Translations under genes and position numbers: made by a program
Source of the DNA: an uncultured Collinsella sp.
Lineage (GTDB): Bacteria > Actinomycetota > Coriobacteriia > Coriobacteriales > Coriobacteriaceae
Reading direction: 5' to 3'
DNA length: 16,609 nt
NCBI GenBank assembly: GCA_958433005.1
Contig: CAUAWV010000044.1
Coordinates: forward strand, 1 to 16,609
Part shown: positions 6,274 to 12,770 of the stretch, piece after piece
How positions within the stretch are numbered: position 1 is the first letter of the stretch
How the letters are laid out: each line of letters begins with the position of its first letter
Notes under the pieces: model-generated
What the model was told of the DNA's origin: nothing
The model's input: the letters and a program-made list of their open reading frames with translations, nothing else
Databases searched by the model: none

Positions 6274-6405
6274 AGCATAGATGAGCGGGTGCGCTGTACA
6301 AATTGCTTGTGTGCGCGTTTATGCGCGTTAGATTGCGTTAATTGCACACCCATGCGTATAGATGCGCCGTTTTCGGGACAACAATGACCTTTTAGCGGTG
6401 AGATA

Positions 6406-6437
6406 CGCAAAAACGCGCACAGAAGCGCGTGTTTGTG
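6406..6437. promoter_or_regulatory. Inverted repeat, candidate operator of the oxidoreductase-DeoR operon
   Basis: ACGCGC (6413-6418) pairs with GCGCGT (6425-6430). Beyond one mismatch, CGCAAA (6406-6411) pairs with TTTGTG (6432-6437), including one G-U if folded as RNA. It lies directly upstream of a -10-like TATAGA (6442-6447) and about 50 nt before the first start codon. That is a suitable place for a DeoR-family operator, but the binding protein is unknown. Confidence 0.35.
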
Positions 6438-6489
6438 CGAATATAGAGCTGTCAGAAAGCAAGGCGTTCTATGACACAGGAGGCACATA

Positions 6490-7569
6490 ATGGCAGATTC
6501 CAAGCAGGCTCCGCTCGACGCCGCGGCAGCCGCCAAAGCAGCGTTCGCTTCGGTCCAGGACAAGCCGTTCCCCGACGATATTTTTACGGCTCCCGAGCTC
6601 CATTGGGCCGTCATCGGTTGCGGCGTTATCGCCAACCAGATGGCTCAGTCCCTTGCTCTTGCCGGTCGCAAGCTTGCGGGCGTCGCCAACCGTACGCTGT
6701 CCAAGGCTCAGGCTTTTGCCGAGCAGTATGGCATCGAGAAGGTCTACGACACGGTTGAGGACCTCTACGCCGATCCTGGCATCGACGCCGTCTACATCAC
6801 TACCCCGCACAACACTCATATCACCTATCTGCGTGCCGCGCTGGCCGCCGGCAAGCACGTGCTCTGCGAGAAGGCCATTACCCTCAACTCCGCCGAGCTC
6901 GACGAGGCCCGCGCCATTGCCGACGAGCACAACGTGGTCCTTATGGACGCCACCACGGTGCTCCATATGCCGCTGTATCAGGAGCTGCGCCGCCGTATGG
7001 ATGCGGGTGACTTTGGCCACATGAACCTCGTCCAGCTCAACTTTGGCAGCTATAAGGAGTACGGCGACCTGACTAACCGTTTCTACAACCGTAGTCTTGC
7101 CGGTGGTGCCATGCTCGATATCGGCGTGTATGCGCTCTCCGTCATGCGCCTGTTTATGGCCAGCCAACCCGCCGAGGTCGTGTCTCTGGGCAATACCTGC
7201 GAGACTGGCGTTGACGTCGCGGGTGGCATTGTCTGCCGTAATGCCGAGCAACAGCTGGGCGTCGTGAGCCTTACGCTCCACTCCAAGCAGCCCAAGCGCT
7301 CGGTCATCAGCTTCGATAAGTGCTATATCGAGGTCAACGAGTATCCGCGTGCAGACCATGCGACCGTCGTGTGGACTGCGGACGGTCACCGTGAGGAGGT
7401 CCACGCTGGCACCGAGGCCTACGCGCTGTGCTACGAGATGGCCGACCTGGAGAAGGCCGTTGCTGGCGATGATTCGAAGCGCGAACTTCTGGGCTATGCT
7501 TCTGATGTTATGGAGCTGATGACCAAGCTCCGCGCCGATTGGGGAGTCGTGTACCCCGAGGAGGAGTAA
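6490..7569 (+). CDS. Gfo/Idh/MocA family NAD(P)-dependent oxidoreductase
   Basis: This is a probable cytoplasmic dehydrogenase acting on a sugar, polyol or cyclic diol. The 359-residue protein has a roughly 35-residue non-conserved N-terminal lead. A Rossmann fold follows, with G43-C-G-V-I-A48. The E127-K128 of the EKP-type motif (CEKAIT here, Ala for Pro) supplies the presumed catalytic Lys, and the C-terminal domain has GGAMLDIGVY, with D210 and Y214 (His or Tyr is usual at 214). The substrate cannot be read from the sequence; the dihydrodiol-dehydrogenase-like subgroup is plausible. The start is supported by AGGAGG 8-13 nt upstream. The stop is 3 nt before the DeoR-type regulator, so the two form one operon. 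The antisense strand has a long open frame with no support. Confidence 0.9.
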   Translation: MADSKQAPLDAAAAAKAAFASVQDKPFPDDIFTAPELHWAVIGCGVIANQMAQSLALAGRKLAGVANRTLSKAQAFAEQYGIEKVYDTVEDLYADPGIDAVYITTPHNTHITYLRAALAAGKHVLCEKAITLNSAELDEARAIADEHNVVLMDATTVLHMPLYQELRRRMDAGDFGHMNLVQLNFGSYKEYGDLTNRFYNRSLAGGAMLDIGVYALSVMRLFMASQPAEVVSLGNTCETGVDVAGGIVCRNAEQQLGVVSLTLHSKQPKRSVISFDKCYIEVNEYPRADHATVVWTADGHREEVHAGTEAYALCYEMADLEKAVAGDDSKRELLGYASDVMELMTKLRADWGVVYPEEE

Positions 7570-7572
7570 GCG

Positions 7573-8319
7573 ATGCTTGCGGAAGATAGGCTCAACGCGA
7601 TCGTGTCGATGGTGCAGCAGACCGGCTCGGTTACCGTGCCGGAGCTTGCCGAGGCCCTGGGCGTGACACCGTCCACCATTCGCCGTGACTTGCAAACGCT
7701 CGACCGCGCGCACCGTATCGCCAAGGTGCACGGAGGCGCGACGAGTCTGGAGCGCGCGCACGTGACGCGCGACCTGACGATCAGCGAGCGCAGTGATCTC
7801 CATAACGATGACAAGGAGCGCATCTGCGCCCGCGCCGCGGCCCTGGTGGAGCCCGATAGCTTTGTGTATATCGATTCGGGCTCCACGACCCTCAAGCTCA
7901 TCGAGCATCTTCCGCATCTCGACGGCGTCACCTATGTGACCGATTCTGTGCTCCATGCCCAGCATCTCGCCCTGCGCGGTATGCGCGCCGTTGTGCTGGG
8001 TGGCGAGCTCAAGCCCGAGACCGAGGCGCTCGTCGGTCCCGATGCCTTGGCAACCCTGGACCGCTATAACTTCAACTGCGGCTTTTGGGGTTCCAATGGC
8101 ATCGCCGCCGAGCAAGGTCTCACCACGCCGGATATCGAGGAAGCGCAGGTCAAGCGTATCTCGATGCGTCATACCGCCAAACGCTTCGTAATCTCGGACG
8201 CCAGTAAATTTGGCATGGTGGCGCCCGTCAAGTTCGCAGACTTCCGCGATGCAACGATTATTACCGCAGGCGAGGTGCCCGCCAAGTACCAGTCGATGGA
8301 CAACGTCATCACGGTCTAG
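7573..8319 (+). CDS. DeoR/GlpR family transcriptional regulator
   Basis: DeoR-family regulators usually repress sugar or polyol catabolic genes and release DNA on binding a phosphorylated intermediate. The 248-residue protein has an N-terminal winged helix-turn-helix (about 6-58), with recognition helix VTPSTIRRDL at 31-40 and the family HGGA at 53-56. The C-terminal DeoRC sensor domain has the phosphosugar-binding D101-S-G-S-T-T106 and a GGELKPETEALVGPDA segment. The ribosome binding site GAGGAG sits in the end of the oxidoreductase gene. Co-transcription suggests it controls the operon itself, perhaps through the inverted repeat at 6406-6437. The ligand is probably related to the oxidoreductase's substrate, which is unknown. 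Confidence 0.92.
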   Translation: MLAEDRLNAIVSMVQQTGSVTVPELAEALGVTPSTIRRDLQTLDRAHRIAKVHGGATSLERAHVTRDLTISERSDLHNDDKERICARAAALVEPDSFVYIDSGSTTLKLIEHLPHLDGVTYVTDSVLHAQHLALRGMRAVVLGGELKPETEALVGPDALATLDRYNFNCGFWGSNGIAAEQGLTTPDIEEAQVKRISMRHTAKRFVISDASKFGMVAPVKFADFRDATIITAGEVPAKYQSMDNVITV

Positions 8320-8365
8320 CGAGCGGGGGTAGGCTAAGGCCAATGCCATTTAGTTTTCTCAGTAG

Positions 8366-8402
8366 AAAAGTGGCAACGTCCATCCCGGGCGTTGCCGCTT
8401 TT
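8366..8402 (+). terminator. Intrinsic terminator after the DeoR-type gene
   Basis: AAAAGTGGCAACG (8366-8378) pairs with CGTTGCCGCTTTT (8390-8402), 13 bp with one G-U and an 11-nt loop. T-rich TTTTGTTGT follows. The A-tract on the left arm makes it potentially bidirectional. Confidence 0.88.
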
Positions 8403-8414
8403 GTTGTCTACCGG

Positions 8415-8474
8415 TTTGTATAAATCTGTAACAACTGGACCGTTAAAAGTGGGCTAGATGTTACAGACTGAGAT
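8415..8474. repeat. Palindromic element, copy 1 of 3
   Basis: TCTGTAACA (8425-8433) pairs with TGTTACAGA (8459-8467). The outer arms have diverged from the GTCTCGA/TCGAGAC seen in the other copies. The loop contains GACCG, as in copies 2 and 3. Confidence 0.75.
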
Positions 8475-8498
8475 ACTTCCAAACCGCGCCGTCCCTTT

Positions 8499-8555
8499 GT
8501 CTCGATCTGTAACAACTGGGACCGATTTTGCCGAGTTATTGTTACAGATTGAGAT
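8499..8555. repeat. Palindromic element, copy 2 of 3
   Basis: TCTCGATCTGTAACAA (8500-8515) pairs with TTGTTACAGATTGAGA (8539-8554), 16 bp with one G-U. The loop contains GGGACCG. It is separated from copy 1 by 24 nt of unrelated sequence. Confidence 0.85.
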
Positions 8556-8578
8556 TTTCTCTTGCGGGGGATTCGAAT

Positions 8579-8635
8579 GTCTCGATCTGTAACAGATAGA
8601 CCGGAAAATGGGTTCTAACTGTTACAGATCGAGAC
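8579..8635. repeat. Palindromic element, copy 3 of 3
   Basis: GTCTCGATCTGTAACAG (8579-8595) pairs perfectly with CTGTTACAGATCGAGAC (8619-8635), 17 bp. Inside, TAGA 8597-8600 pairs with TCTA 8614-8617. The loop contains GACCGGAAAATG. It is separated from copy 2 by 23 nt. Confidence 0.88.
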
Positions 8636-8701
8636 GTTTTGACGCCACGGCTGAGCCATCGTGGTGGCTTTGACGTTTTCCCAGATAAAACCTGTCAAAA
8701 T

Positions 8702-8726
8702 AAACCTGTCCCTTTTTGGCAGGTTT
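8702..8726 (-). terminator. Terminator hairpin of the U32-RluA operon
   Basis: AAACCTG (8702-8708) and CAGGTTT (8720-8726) form a 7-bp stem around an 11-nt loop. On the minus strand the hairpin starts at the RluA stop codon and is followed by an AT-rich ATTTT. It is plausible as an intrinsic terminator of modest strength. Confidence 0.6.
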
Positions 8727-9385
8727 TAGGGCTCCCAGGGGCAGGGAGCTTCGATGTGGATGTGCTCGCCGGTTACGGGATGCGTAAAGGACACGCTGTG
8801 GGCATGGAGCATGAGGCCGCAAGGACGCGGCGTGCCGTACAGGTCGTCACCAACCAGGGGATGGCGCTCGCTTGCCAGGTGCACGCGGATTTGGTGCTTG
8901 CGGCCGGTGAGTAGCTCGACATCGATATACGAACGCGCGGGCAGGCCTCGACGGCTCTTAAGACGCTTGAGCACCTTCACGCGCGTTTGAGACGGCTTGC
9001 CGCTGGCGCCGACGCGCATCTTTCGACTGTCGTGTCGGTCGCGGGCGATGGGCTTGTCGATGAGCTTTTCGTTCCAGTCGATCTTGCCCTCGGCGAGCGC
9101 CAGGTAGTGCTTTTGGAACGCGTGGTCGATCACCATCTGGTCAAAGGCGGGCTGCGTCTGCTTGTCGAGCGAGAACAGCACCACGCCGGTGGTGTCGCGA
9201 TCCAGGCGGTTGAGCGGCTGCATGTCAGTCGCGGCAAAGCCGTCGCCCATCGCCAGCAGCAGATCGCTGGCGTAGTCGGTAAGCGTGCGCTCGCCGGTGC
9301 CGTCGCCGTGGACGATCATGCCGGCGGGCTTGTCGATGGCCATGAGCCAGGCGTCGCAGTAGAGGACTTGAGGTTCTTCGTTCAC
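8726..9385 (-). CDS. RluA-family RNA pseudouridine synthase
   Basis: This enzyme isomerises specific uridines in rRNA or tRNA to pseudouridine. The 219-residue protein has the RluA-type catalytic segment LNRLDRDTTGVVLF with catalytic D62. Here Asn59 replaces the usual His of HRLD. It also has a KPAGMIVH segment at 19-26 and the C-terminal LLTGRKHQIRVHLA motif. There is no N-terminal S4 domain, so it resembles the short RluA/TruC-like forms rather than RluC or RluD. The exact target cannot be deduced. The start is GTG at 9383-9385 with GAAAGG upstream. It begins 15 nt after the U32 gene stop, so both are likely one transcript. Confidence 0.92.
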   Translation of the reverse strand: MNEEPQVLYCDAWLMAIDKPAGMIVHGDGTGERTLTDYASDLLLAMGDGFAATDMQPLNRLDRDTTGVVLFSLDKQTQPAFDQMVIDHAFQKHYLALAEGKIDWNEKLIDKPIARDRHDSRKMRVGASGKPSQTRVKVLKRLKSRRGLPARSYIDVELLTGRKHQIRVHLASERHPLVGDDLYGTPRPCGLMLHAHSVSFTHPVTGEHIHIEAPCPWEP

Positions 9386-9400
9386 GTGTAAGCCTTTCGG

Positions 9401-11893
9401 TTAGCTAATTCCCACAAACATGCAGCCCGAGGTCGCCCCGCGTAGGCGGGCGGCGGGCTTGCGGCCGGTCTGCGCTGCTTCGACGGCACGACGGACGCGG
9501 GCGACGGCGCGGCCAACCTCATCCGTCTCGAGCAGCGTTCCGTCCACCATAAGACGACGCACGCCGGCGTCGAGCAGCTGTGGTACCTGCGGCGTAAGGT
9601 CGATGGGGTAGGCGTCGTACAAGCGAGAGCGGCCGTGGATGTCGGTGCGGACGGGCATGACCTTTCCGTCGATATTCTTGAGCGACAGCTTGCGGGCACG
9701 CAGACGGCAGTTGGCACAATCGTGGATGCAGCCGTTGGCAACCTGCAGAATGCAATGCTCGCTTGTCATGACGCGCGGGCGGCCAAAGACGGTGATGCCC
9801 AGAGCCGCGGGCGCGGCGGCGCCGAGCGAGACAATCTCGTCGAGCGTGATCTCGGGCGAGAGCCAAAACGCACCGGCTCCGCGCTCGGCAAGCGCTTCCA
9901 TGCAGGGCGTGTTGTGAACCGGCAGGCAAGAGCGAATCTCGGCCGTGGCGCCAACCTGGGCGGCCAGGGCAAGCTCAGAGATGTTGCCAATAGCGACCGT
10001 GGCGCCGGCAACAACCCACGGATCGACGCGCTCGTGGTCGACGGCGCGGCAGACCTCGTCGAGTACGGGCACGATACCCTGCTCAAATGCATCGGCGGGG
10101 GAGAGCTCGGCCGCATCGAGCGCGTCGGTGGTCATATAGATGCGCGTTGCACCCTCCGCGCGCGCTGCCTCGGCGGCCTCGAGCGAGGTGACGGTGGCGC
10201 AGATCTGCGGCTCATCGCGGTAGTGCTCGGGCATGGGGCGCGTGCACTTGTCGAGCACCGGCAGCTCGAGCGTGCGGGCACGCTCTTCGTACGGCGCCAG
10301 AATAGCCTCCTCCAATGCCTTACAGGCGGCGGCGCGCACCTTGTGCACGGCGGAGAAGCCCATACCGCAGCCGGCGTCGAGCGAAACGTCAAAGCTCGCT
10401 GCCTCAAAGGGCGAGGAGCCCATGCGGCCCACATGCTCAACCAGGTCTGCCGCCTCGACGGCGCGGGTCTTGGCGGCCTCGACGGTAAAGCCCGTGGCGA
10501 TGGCGGTGAGCGCGGGGTTGTCACAGCAGGTGAGTGTGACGGTAAACGGCTCGCCCAGGCGCGCCACGACGGACACATCAACAGCTCGGCGGCGCAGCAC
10601 ATCGCGCTTGAGCGCGGCGCCGGCGGCGTCGATGGCACGCTGACTGCGAATCACGCGGACGCGGCAGCCCTCGGGCATGCTGCGGGGCACGCGACATTCG
10701 ATGATGTCACCGGCGGCGGCATCATCGGCGGCAATAGTGGTCAGGAACTGGTCAAACTCGTTATCGTGGCGAAGCTCCAGCAGGTCGCCCTTGCCCACGG
10801 GCTCAAACAGCTCAATGCGGGCGATGGCGGCGCGGCGACGGCGGTCGTCGGGCTTGAGGCCGCGCACATCGCGGTTGGCCGGGCGGCTGCCCAGCACCGT
10901 GCCCACGATCTGGCCGCGGTTGTTGGAACGCTCGTAGCTCATCATCTCGTCGCCCGAGGTGCCGTCCTGATAGGCGTGCGTAAAGTCGCGGTTAAAGCAG
11001 CGCTTGAGTTGACGCTGGCGGGCGGCGTCCTCGTCCTTGGCAACGGCGACCCCGGCCAGCATGTCATCAATCTGATGACGATACACATCAACGATGGAGT
11101 ACACGTAATCGGGCGCCTTCATGCGACCCTCGAGCTTGAGCGATGCGGCGCCGGCGTCATACAGACGGCGAACGAGCTGCGAAGTGTTGGTGTCACGCGG
11201 GCATAGCGCACGCTCGCGGCCGGCGGGGGAGAGCGAGCGGCCGTTCTCGTCAATCAGTTCGTAAGGCAGGCGACAGGGCTGAGCGCACATGCCGCGGTTG
11301 GCCGAGCGGCCCGCCATGGCAAAGCTCGACAGCAGGCACAGGCCCGAGTAGCAAAAGCAGATGGCGCCATGGCTAAAGACCTCAAGGTCCACATCCGGCG
11401 CGGCATCGTGAATGGCGGCAATTTCGTCGATGGAAAGCTCGCGCGAGAGAGTCACGCGGTCGGCGCCCTGCTCGCGGCACCAAAGGGCTCCGCGGTCGTC
11501 GTGGATGTTTGCTTGGGTTGAGATGTGCGTCTCGATGCCGGGCATCGTGCGCTTGACCTCAAAGAACAGGCCCCAGTCCTGGATGATAAAGGCGTCGGCG
11601 CCCAACGTGGAGCAGCGGTGGATGAGTTGCAACGCATCGCCCATCTCGGACTGCTTGATGACGATGTTGACCGTGACGTAGACGCGCGACCCGGCTAGAT
11701 GCGCGGCGCGGCAGGCTTGCTCAAAGGCCTCGTCGGTAAAGTTGGTGGCCTTGCGGCGGGCGTTGAAGCTGCCCATGCCGCAGTAGATGGCGTCTGCCCC
11801 GGCGGCGAGTGCGGCGGCAAAGGGCTCGGGCCCTCCGGCGGGCGCCAAAAGCTCGGGTCTGCGGTTGGTGGTTCGACTGGCGGTTGCGGTCAT
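9401..11893 (-). CDS. U32 family protein (RlhA/TrhP-like), annotated as collagenase-like peptidase
   Basis: The 830-residue protein starts with the U32 N-terminal LLAPAGGPEPFAAALAAGAD (15-34). It contains the U32 signature EVFSHGAICFCYSGLCLLSS at 171-190. C179, C186, C203 and C207 form the four-cysteine set that ligates an iron-sulfur cluster in the RNA-hydroxylating members RlhA and TrhP. A second cysteine cluster, C714, C722, C726 and C729, lies near the C-terminus. Many U32 proteins are labelled peptidases, but the characterised bacterial paralogs hydroxylate rRNA C2501 or tRNA U34; proteolysis is less likely here, particularly beside a pseudouridine synthase. The length exceeds RlhA (about 650), with extra C-terminal domains. 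The ATG at 11891-11893 has AAAGG upstream and a -10-like TATACT at 11926-11931. Confidence 0.9.
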   Translation of the reverse strand: MTATASRTTNRRPELLAPAGGPEPFAAALAAGADAIYCGMGSFNARRKATNFTDEAFEQACRAAHLAGSRVYVTVNIVIKQSEMGDALQLIHRCSTLGADAFIIQDWGLFFEVKRTMPGIETHISTQANIHDDRGALWCREQGADRVTLSRELSIDEIAAIHDAAPDVDLEVFSHGAICFCYSGLCLLSSFAMAGRSANRGMCAQPCRLPYELIDENGRSLSPAGRERALCPRDTNTSQLVRRLYDAGAASLKLEGRMKAPDYVYSIVDVYRHQIDDMLAGVAVAKDEDAARQRQLKRCFNRDFTHAYQDGTSGDEMMSYERSNNRGQIVGTVLGSRPANRDVRGLKPDDRRRRAAIARIELFEPVGKGDLLELRHDNEFDQFLTTIAADDAAAGDIIECRVPRSMPEGCRVRVIRSQRAIDAAGAALKRDVLRRRAVDVSVVARLGEPFTVTLTCCDNPALTAIATGFTVEAAKTRAVEAADLVEHVGRMGSSPFEAASFDVSLDAGCGMGFSAVHKVRAAACKALEEAILAPYEERARTLELPVLDKCTRPMPEHYRDEPQICATVTSLEAAEAARAEGATRIYMTTDALDAAELSPADAFEQGIVPVLDEVCRAVDHERVDPWVVAGATVAIGNISELALAAQVGATAEIRSCLPVHNTPCMEALAERGAGAFWLSPEITLDEIVSLGAAAPAALGITVFGRPRVMTSEHCILQVANGCIHDCANCRLRARKLSLKNIDGKVMPVRTDIHGRSRLYDAYPIDLTPQVPQLLDAGVRRLMVDGTLLETDEVGRAVARVRRAVEAAQTGRKPAARLRGATSGCMFVGIS

Positions 11894-11925
11894 ATCCTGC
11901 CTTTCAAAATGCTCAGATATTCAAA

Positions 11926-11931
11926 AGTATA
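11926..11931 (-). promoter_or_regulatory. Candidate -10 box of the U32-RluA operon
   Basis: On the minus strand the hexamer reads TATACT, which would start transcription about 25 nt before the U32 ATG. No good -35 is found at 16-18 bp, so the call rests on the -10 and its position. Confidence 0.45.
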
Positions 11932-11999
11932 GTGGTGCTGTTGCGGCGGACGAGCCCTGTGGTCCAAGCAGGATAAAGTCTTCAGCAGCCCTTGCAGCA

Positions 12000-12071
12000 A
12001 AAATGAACCGTTTCCCTCCGTCCCCTATGGATCACCTGATCGGCTGGGGACGGAGGGAAACGGATCGTTTT
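12000..12071. repeat. Large palindromic intergenic repeat
   Basis: CCGTTTCCCTCCGTCCCC (12008-12025) and its exact reverse complement (12046-12063) form a perfect 18-bp stem. It is extended outward to 12000/12071 with one A-A mismatch and one G-U. The 20-nt loop contains two GATC sites that can pair. Half of the same element recurs at 12732-12769, which shows it is a dispersed family. Confidence 0.88.
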
Positions 12072-12153
12072 GAGCTTCACCGTCCGGTCGCGCCGTTCAG
12101 CGGCCGACAGACGCCGTTGGGCGATAAAATATTCTCGCAACGTGATAATAATC

Positions 12154-12182
12154 TTGCATCGCGCGGAAACCTTGAGTACTAT
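12154..12182 (+). promoter_or_regulatory. Promoter of ridA
   Basis: The -35 is TTGCAT (12154-12159) and the -10 is TACTAT (12177-12182), with a 17-bp spacer. Transcription would start near 12189, just before the stem-loop at 12191. Confidence 0.65.
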
Positions 12183-12190
12183 CCCAATCA

Positions 12191-12238
12191 AGCGCGGTGT
12201 TCAGACCGAACTGTGCCTCCCGGTGTGAACGCCGCGCT
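12191..12238 (+). promoter_or_regulatory. Strong stem-loop at the 5' end of the ridA transcript
   Basis: AGCGCGGTGTTCAGACCG (12191-12208) pairs with CGGTGTGAACGCCGCGCT (12221-12238): 17 of 18 positions pair, one by G-U, with a 12-nt loop. It is followed by CACGCTCTCT rather than a U-run, and by the ribosome binding site AAGGAG 20 nt later. It could be an mRNA-stabilising 5' hairpin, an attenuator or, as DNA, a palindromic operator. Confidence 0.7.
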
Positions 12239-12270
12239 CACGCTCTCTATTTGATCGTAAGGAGAAAAAC

Positions 12271-12648
12271 ATGAGCAAGACCGTCGTGTCTTCCGATAAC
12301 GCACCTGCAGCCATCGGCCCGTATTCCCCCGGCATCCAGACCGGCAACATGGTGTTCCTGTCCGGCCAGCTGGGCATCGACCCCGCAACCGGTAAGATGC
12401 CCGAGGGCGTCGAGGCCCAGGCCAAGCAGTCCCTTGCTAACGTCGAGGCCCTGCTGACCGCTGCCGGCGCCACGTTTGCCGATGTCGTCAAGACCACGGT
12501 CTACCTGGCCGACATCGCCGACTTTGCCGCCGTGAACGAGATTTACGCCTCCAAGTTCGAGGCTCCGTTCCCCGCGCGCAGCGCTTTCCAGGTTGCCGCC
12601 CTTCCGGCTGGCGGTCTGGTCGAGATCGAGGTTGTCGCCGCTCTCTAA
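12271..12648 (+). CDS. ridA: RidA family enamine/imine deaminase
   Basis: RidA hydrolyses reactive 2-aminoacrylate and related imines made by pyridoxal-phosphate enzymes, releasing ammonia and the keto acid and protecting those enzymes. The 125-residue product is the usual size. It opens with the family stretch APAAIGPYSPGIQTGN and SGQLGIDP, and has FPARSAFQVAALP with R103, equivalent to the carboxylate-binding Arg105 of Salmonella RidA, followed by VEIEVVA. The ribosome binding site is AAGGAG before ATG 12271. It appears monocistronic: its own promoter, a 5' hairpin and a 15-bp terminator. A purine locus nearby could supply a 2-aminoacrylate source if a diaminopropionate ammonia-lyase lies beyond the window, but that gene is not seen. 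Confidence 0.95.
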   Translation: MSKTVVSSDNAPAAIGPYSPGIQTGNMVFLSGQLGIDPATGKMPEGVEAQAKQSLANVEALLTAAGATFADVVKTTVYLADIADFAAVNEIYASKFEAPFPARSAFQVAALPAGGLVEIEVVAAL

Positions 12649-12678
12649 GGTGTTGGTAACAACTAAACATGACATGCA

Positions 12679-12716
12679 AAAAGACCCTGCAGCGCGTGCG
12701 AGCTGCAGGGTCTTTT
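12679..12716 (+). terminator. Intrinsic terminator after ridA
   Basis: AAAAGACCCTGCAGC (12679-12693) pairs perfectly with GCTGCAGGGTCTTTT (12702-12716), 15 bp with an 8-nt loop. Flanking A and T runs allow it to act in both directions, so it may also serve the convergent regulator gene. Confidence 0.93.
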
Positions 12717-12731
12717 GTCAAGCGATGCGAC

Positions 12732-12769
12732 AAAAATGATCCGTTTCCCTTCGTCCCCAAGGGATCACG
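12732..12769. repeat. Half copy of the large palindromic repeat
   Basis: The segment AAAATGATCCGTTTCCCTTC followed by GTCCCC and GGATCAC matches the left half of 12000-12035 with few differences. The right half is absent; instead the regulator's stop codon follows at 12771-12773. The element therefore ends right at a coding sequence boundary. Confidence 0.75.
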
Positions 12770-12770
12770 T

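Larger units (their letters stand above)
6216..6489. other. Repeat-rich intergenic region before the oxidoreductase operon
   Basis: No gene is supported here. The region holds a pair of adjacent palindromes (6231-6273), six TGC(G) motifs at near-helical spacing (6312-6366), and an extended inverted repeat (6406-6437) just before a weak -10-like TATAGA at 6442-6447. The operon's promoter must lie in this stretch, but I cannot identify a clear -35. Confidence 0.5.
8403..8701. other. Intergenic region between convergent operons, occupied by tandem palindromes
   Basis: No gene is supported. The stretch is almost filled by three tandem palindromic units (8415-8635), followed by a short hairpin around 8644-8669 and two AAACCTGTC direct repeats (8688-8696 and 8702-8710). 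Both flanking genes point inward, so promoters are not expected here. Confidence 0.6.
11894..12270. other. Divergent intergenic region between the U32 gene and ridA
   Basis: No gene is supported. In order it holds the U32 promoter candidate, a large palindromic repeat (12000-12071), an AT-rich stretch, the ridA promoter (12154-12182) and a strong stem-loop in the ridA 5' UTR (12191-12238). Short open frames through the repeat look spurious. Confidence 0.6.

Noticed and set aside
6469..8349. A 626-codon open frame on the minus strand across the oxidoreductase and DeoR-type genes
   Set aside because: It is the antisense shadow of two well-supported genes. Its length reflects the strong third-position GC bias, and its product shows no recognisable motif.
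8415..8635. CRISPR array
   Set aside because: The three units are long palindromes with divergent arms and loops, not short exact repeats, the spacers are only 23-24 nt, and no cas genes are nearby. Tandem palindromic repeat is the better reading.
9635..11206. A 523-codon plus-strand frame opposite the U32 gene
   Set aside because: It is an antisense shadow with low-complexity Gly, Ala, Arg and His composition, while the minus frame carries the U32 signature.
11982..12191. A 69-codon minus-strand frame upstream of ridA
   Set aside because: It runs through the palindromic repeat and the ridA promoter, and its residues are just the translated repeat.
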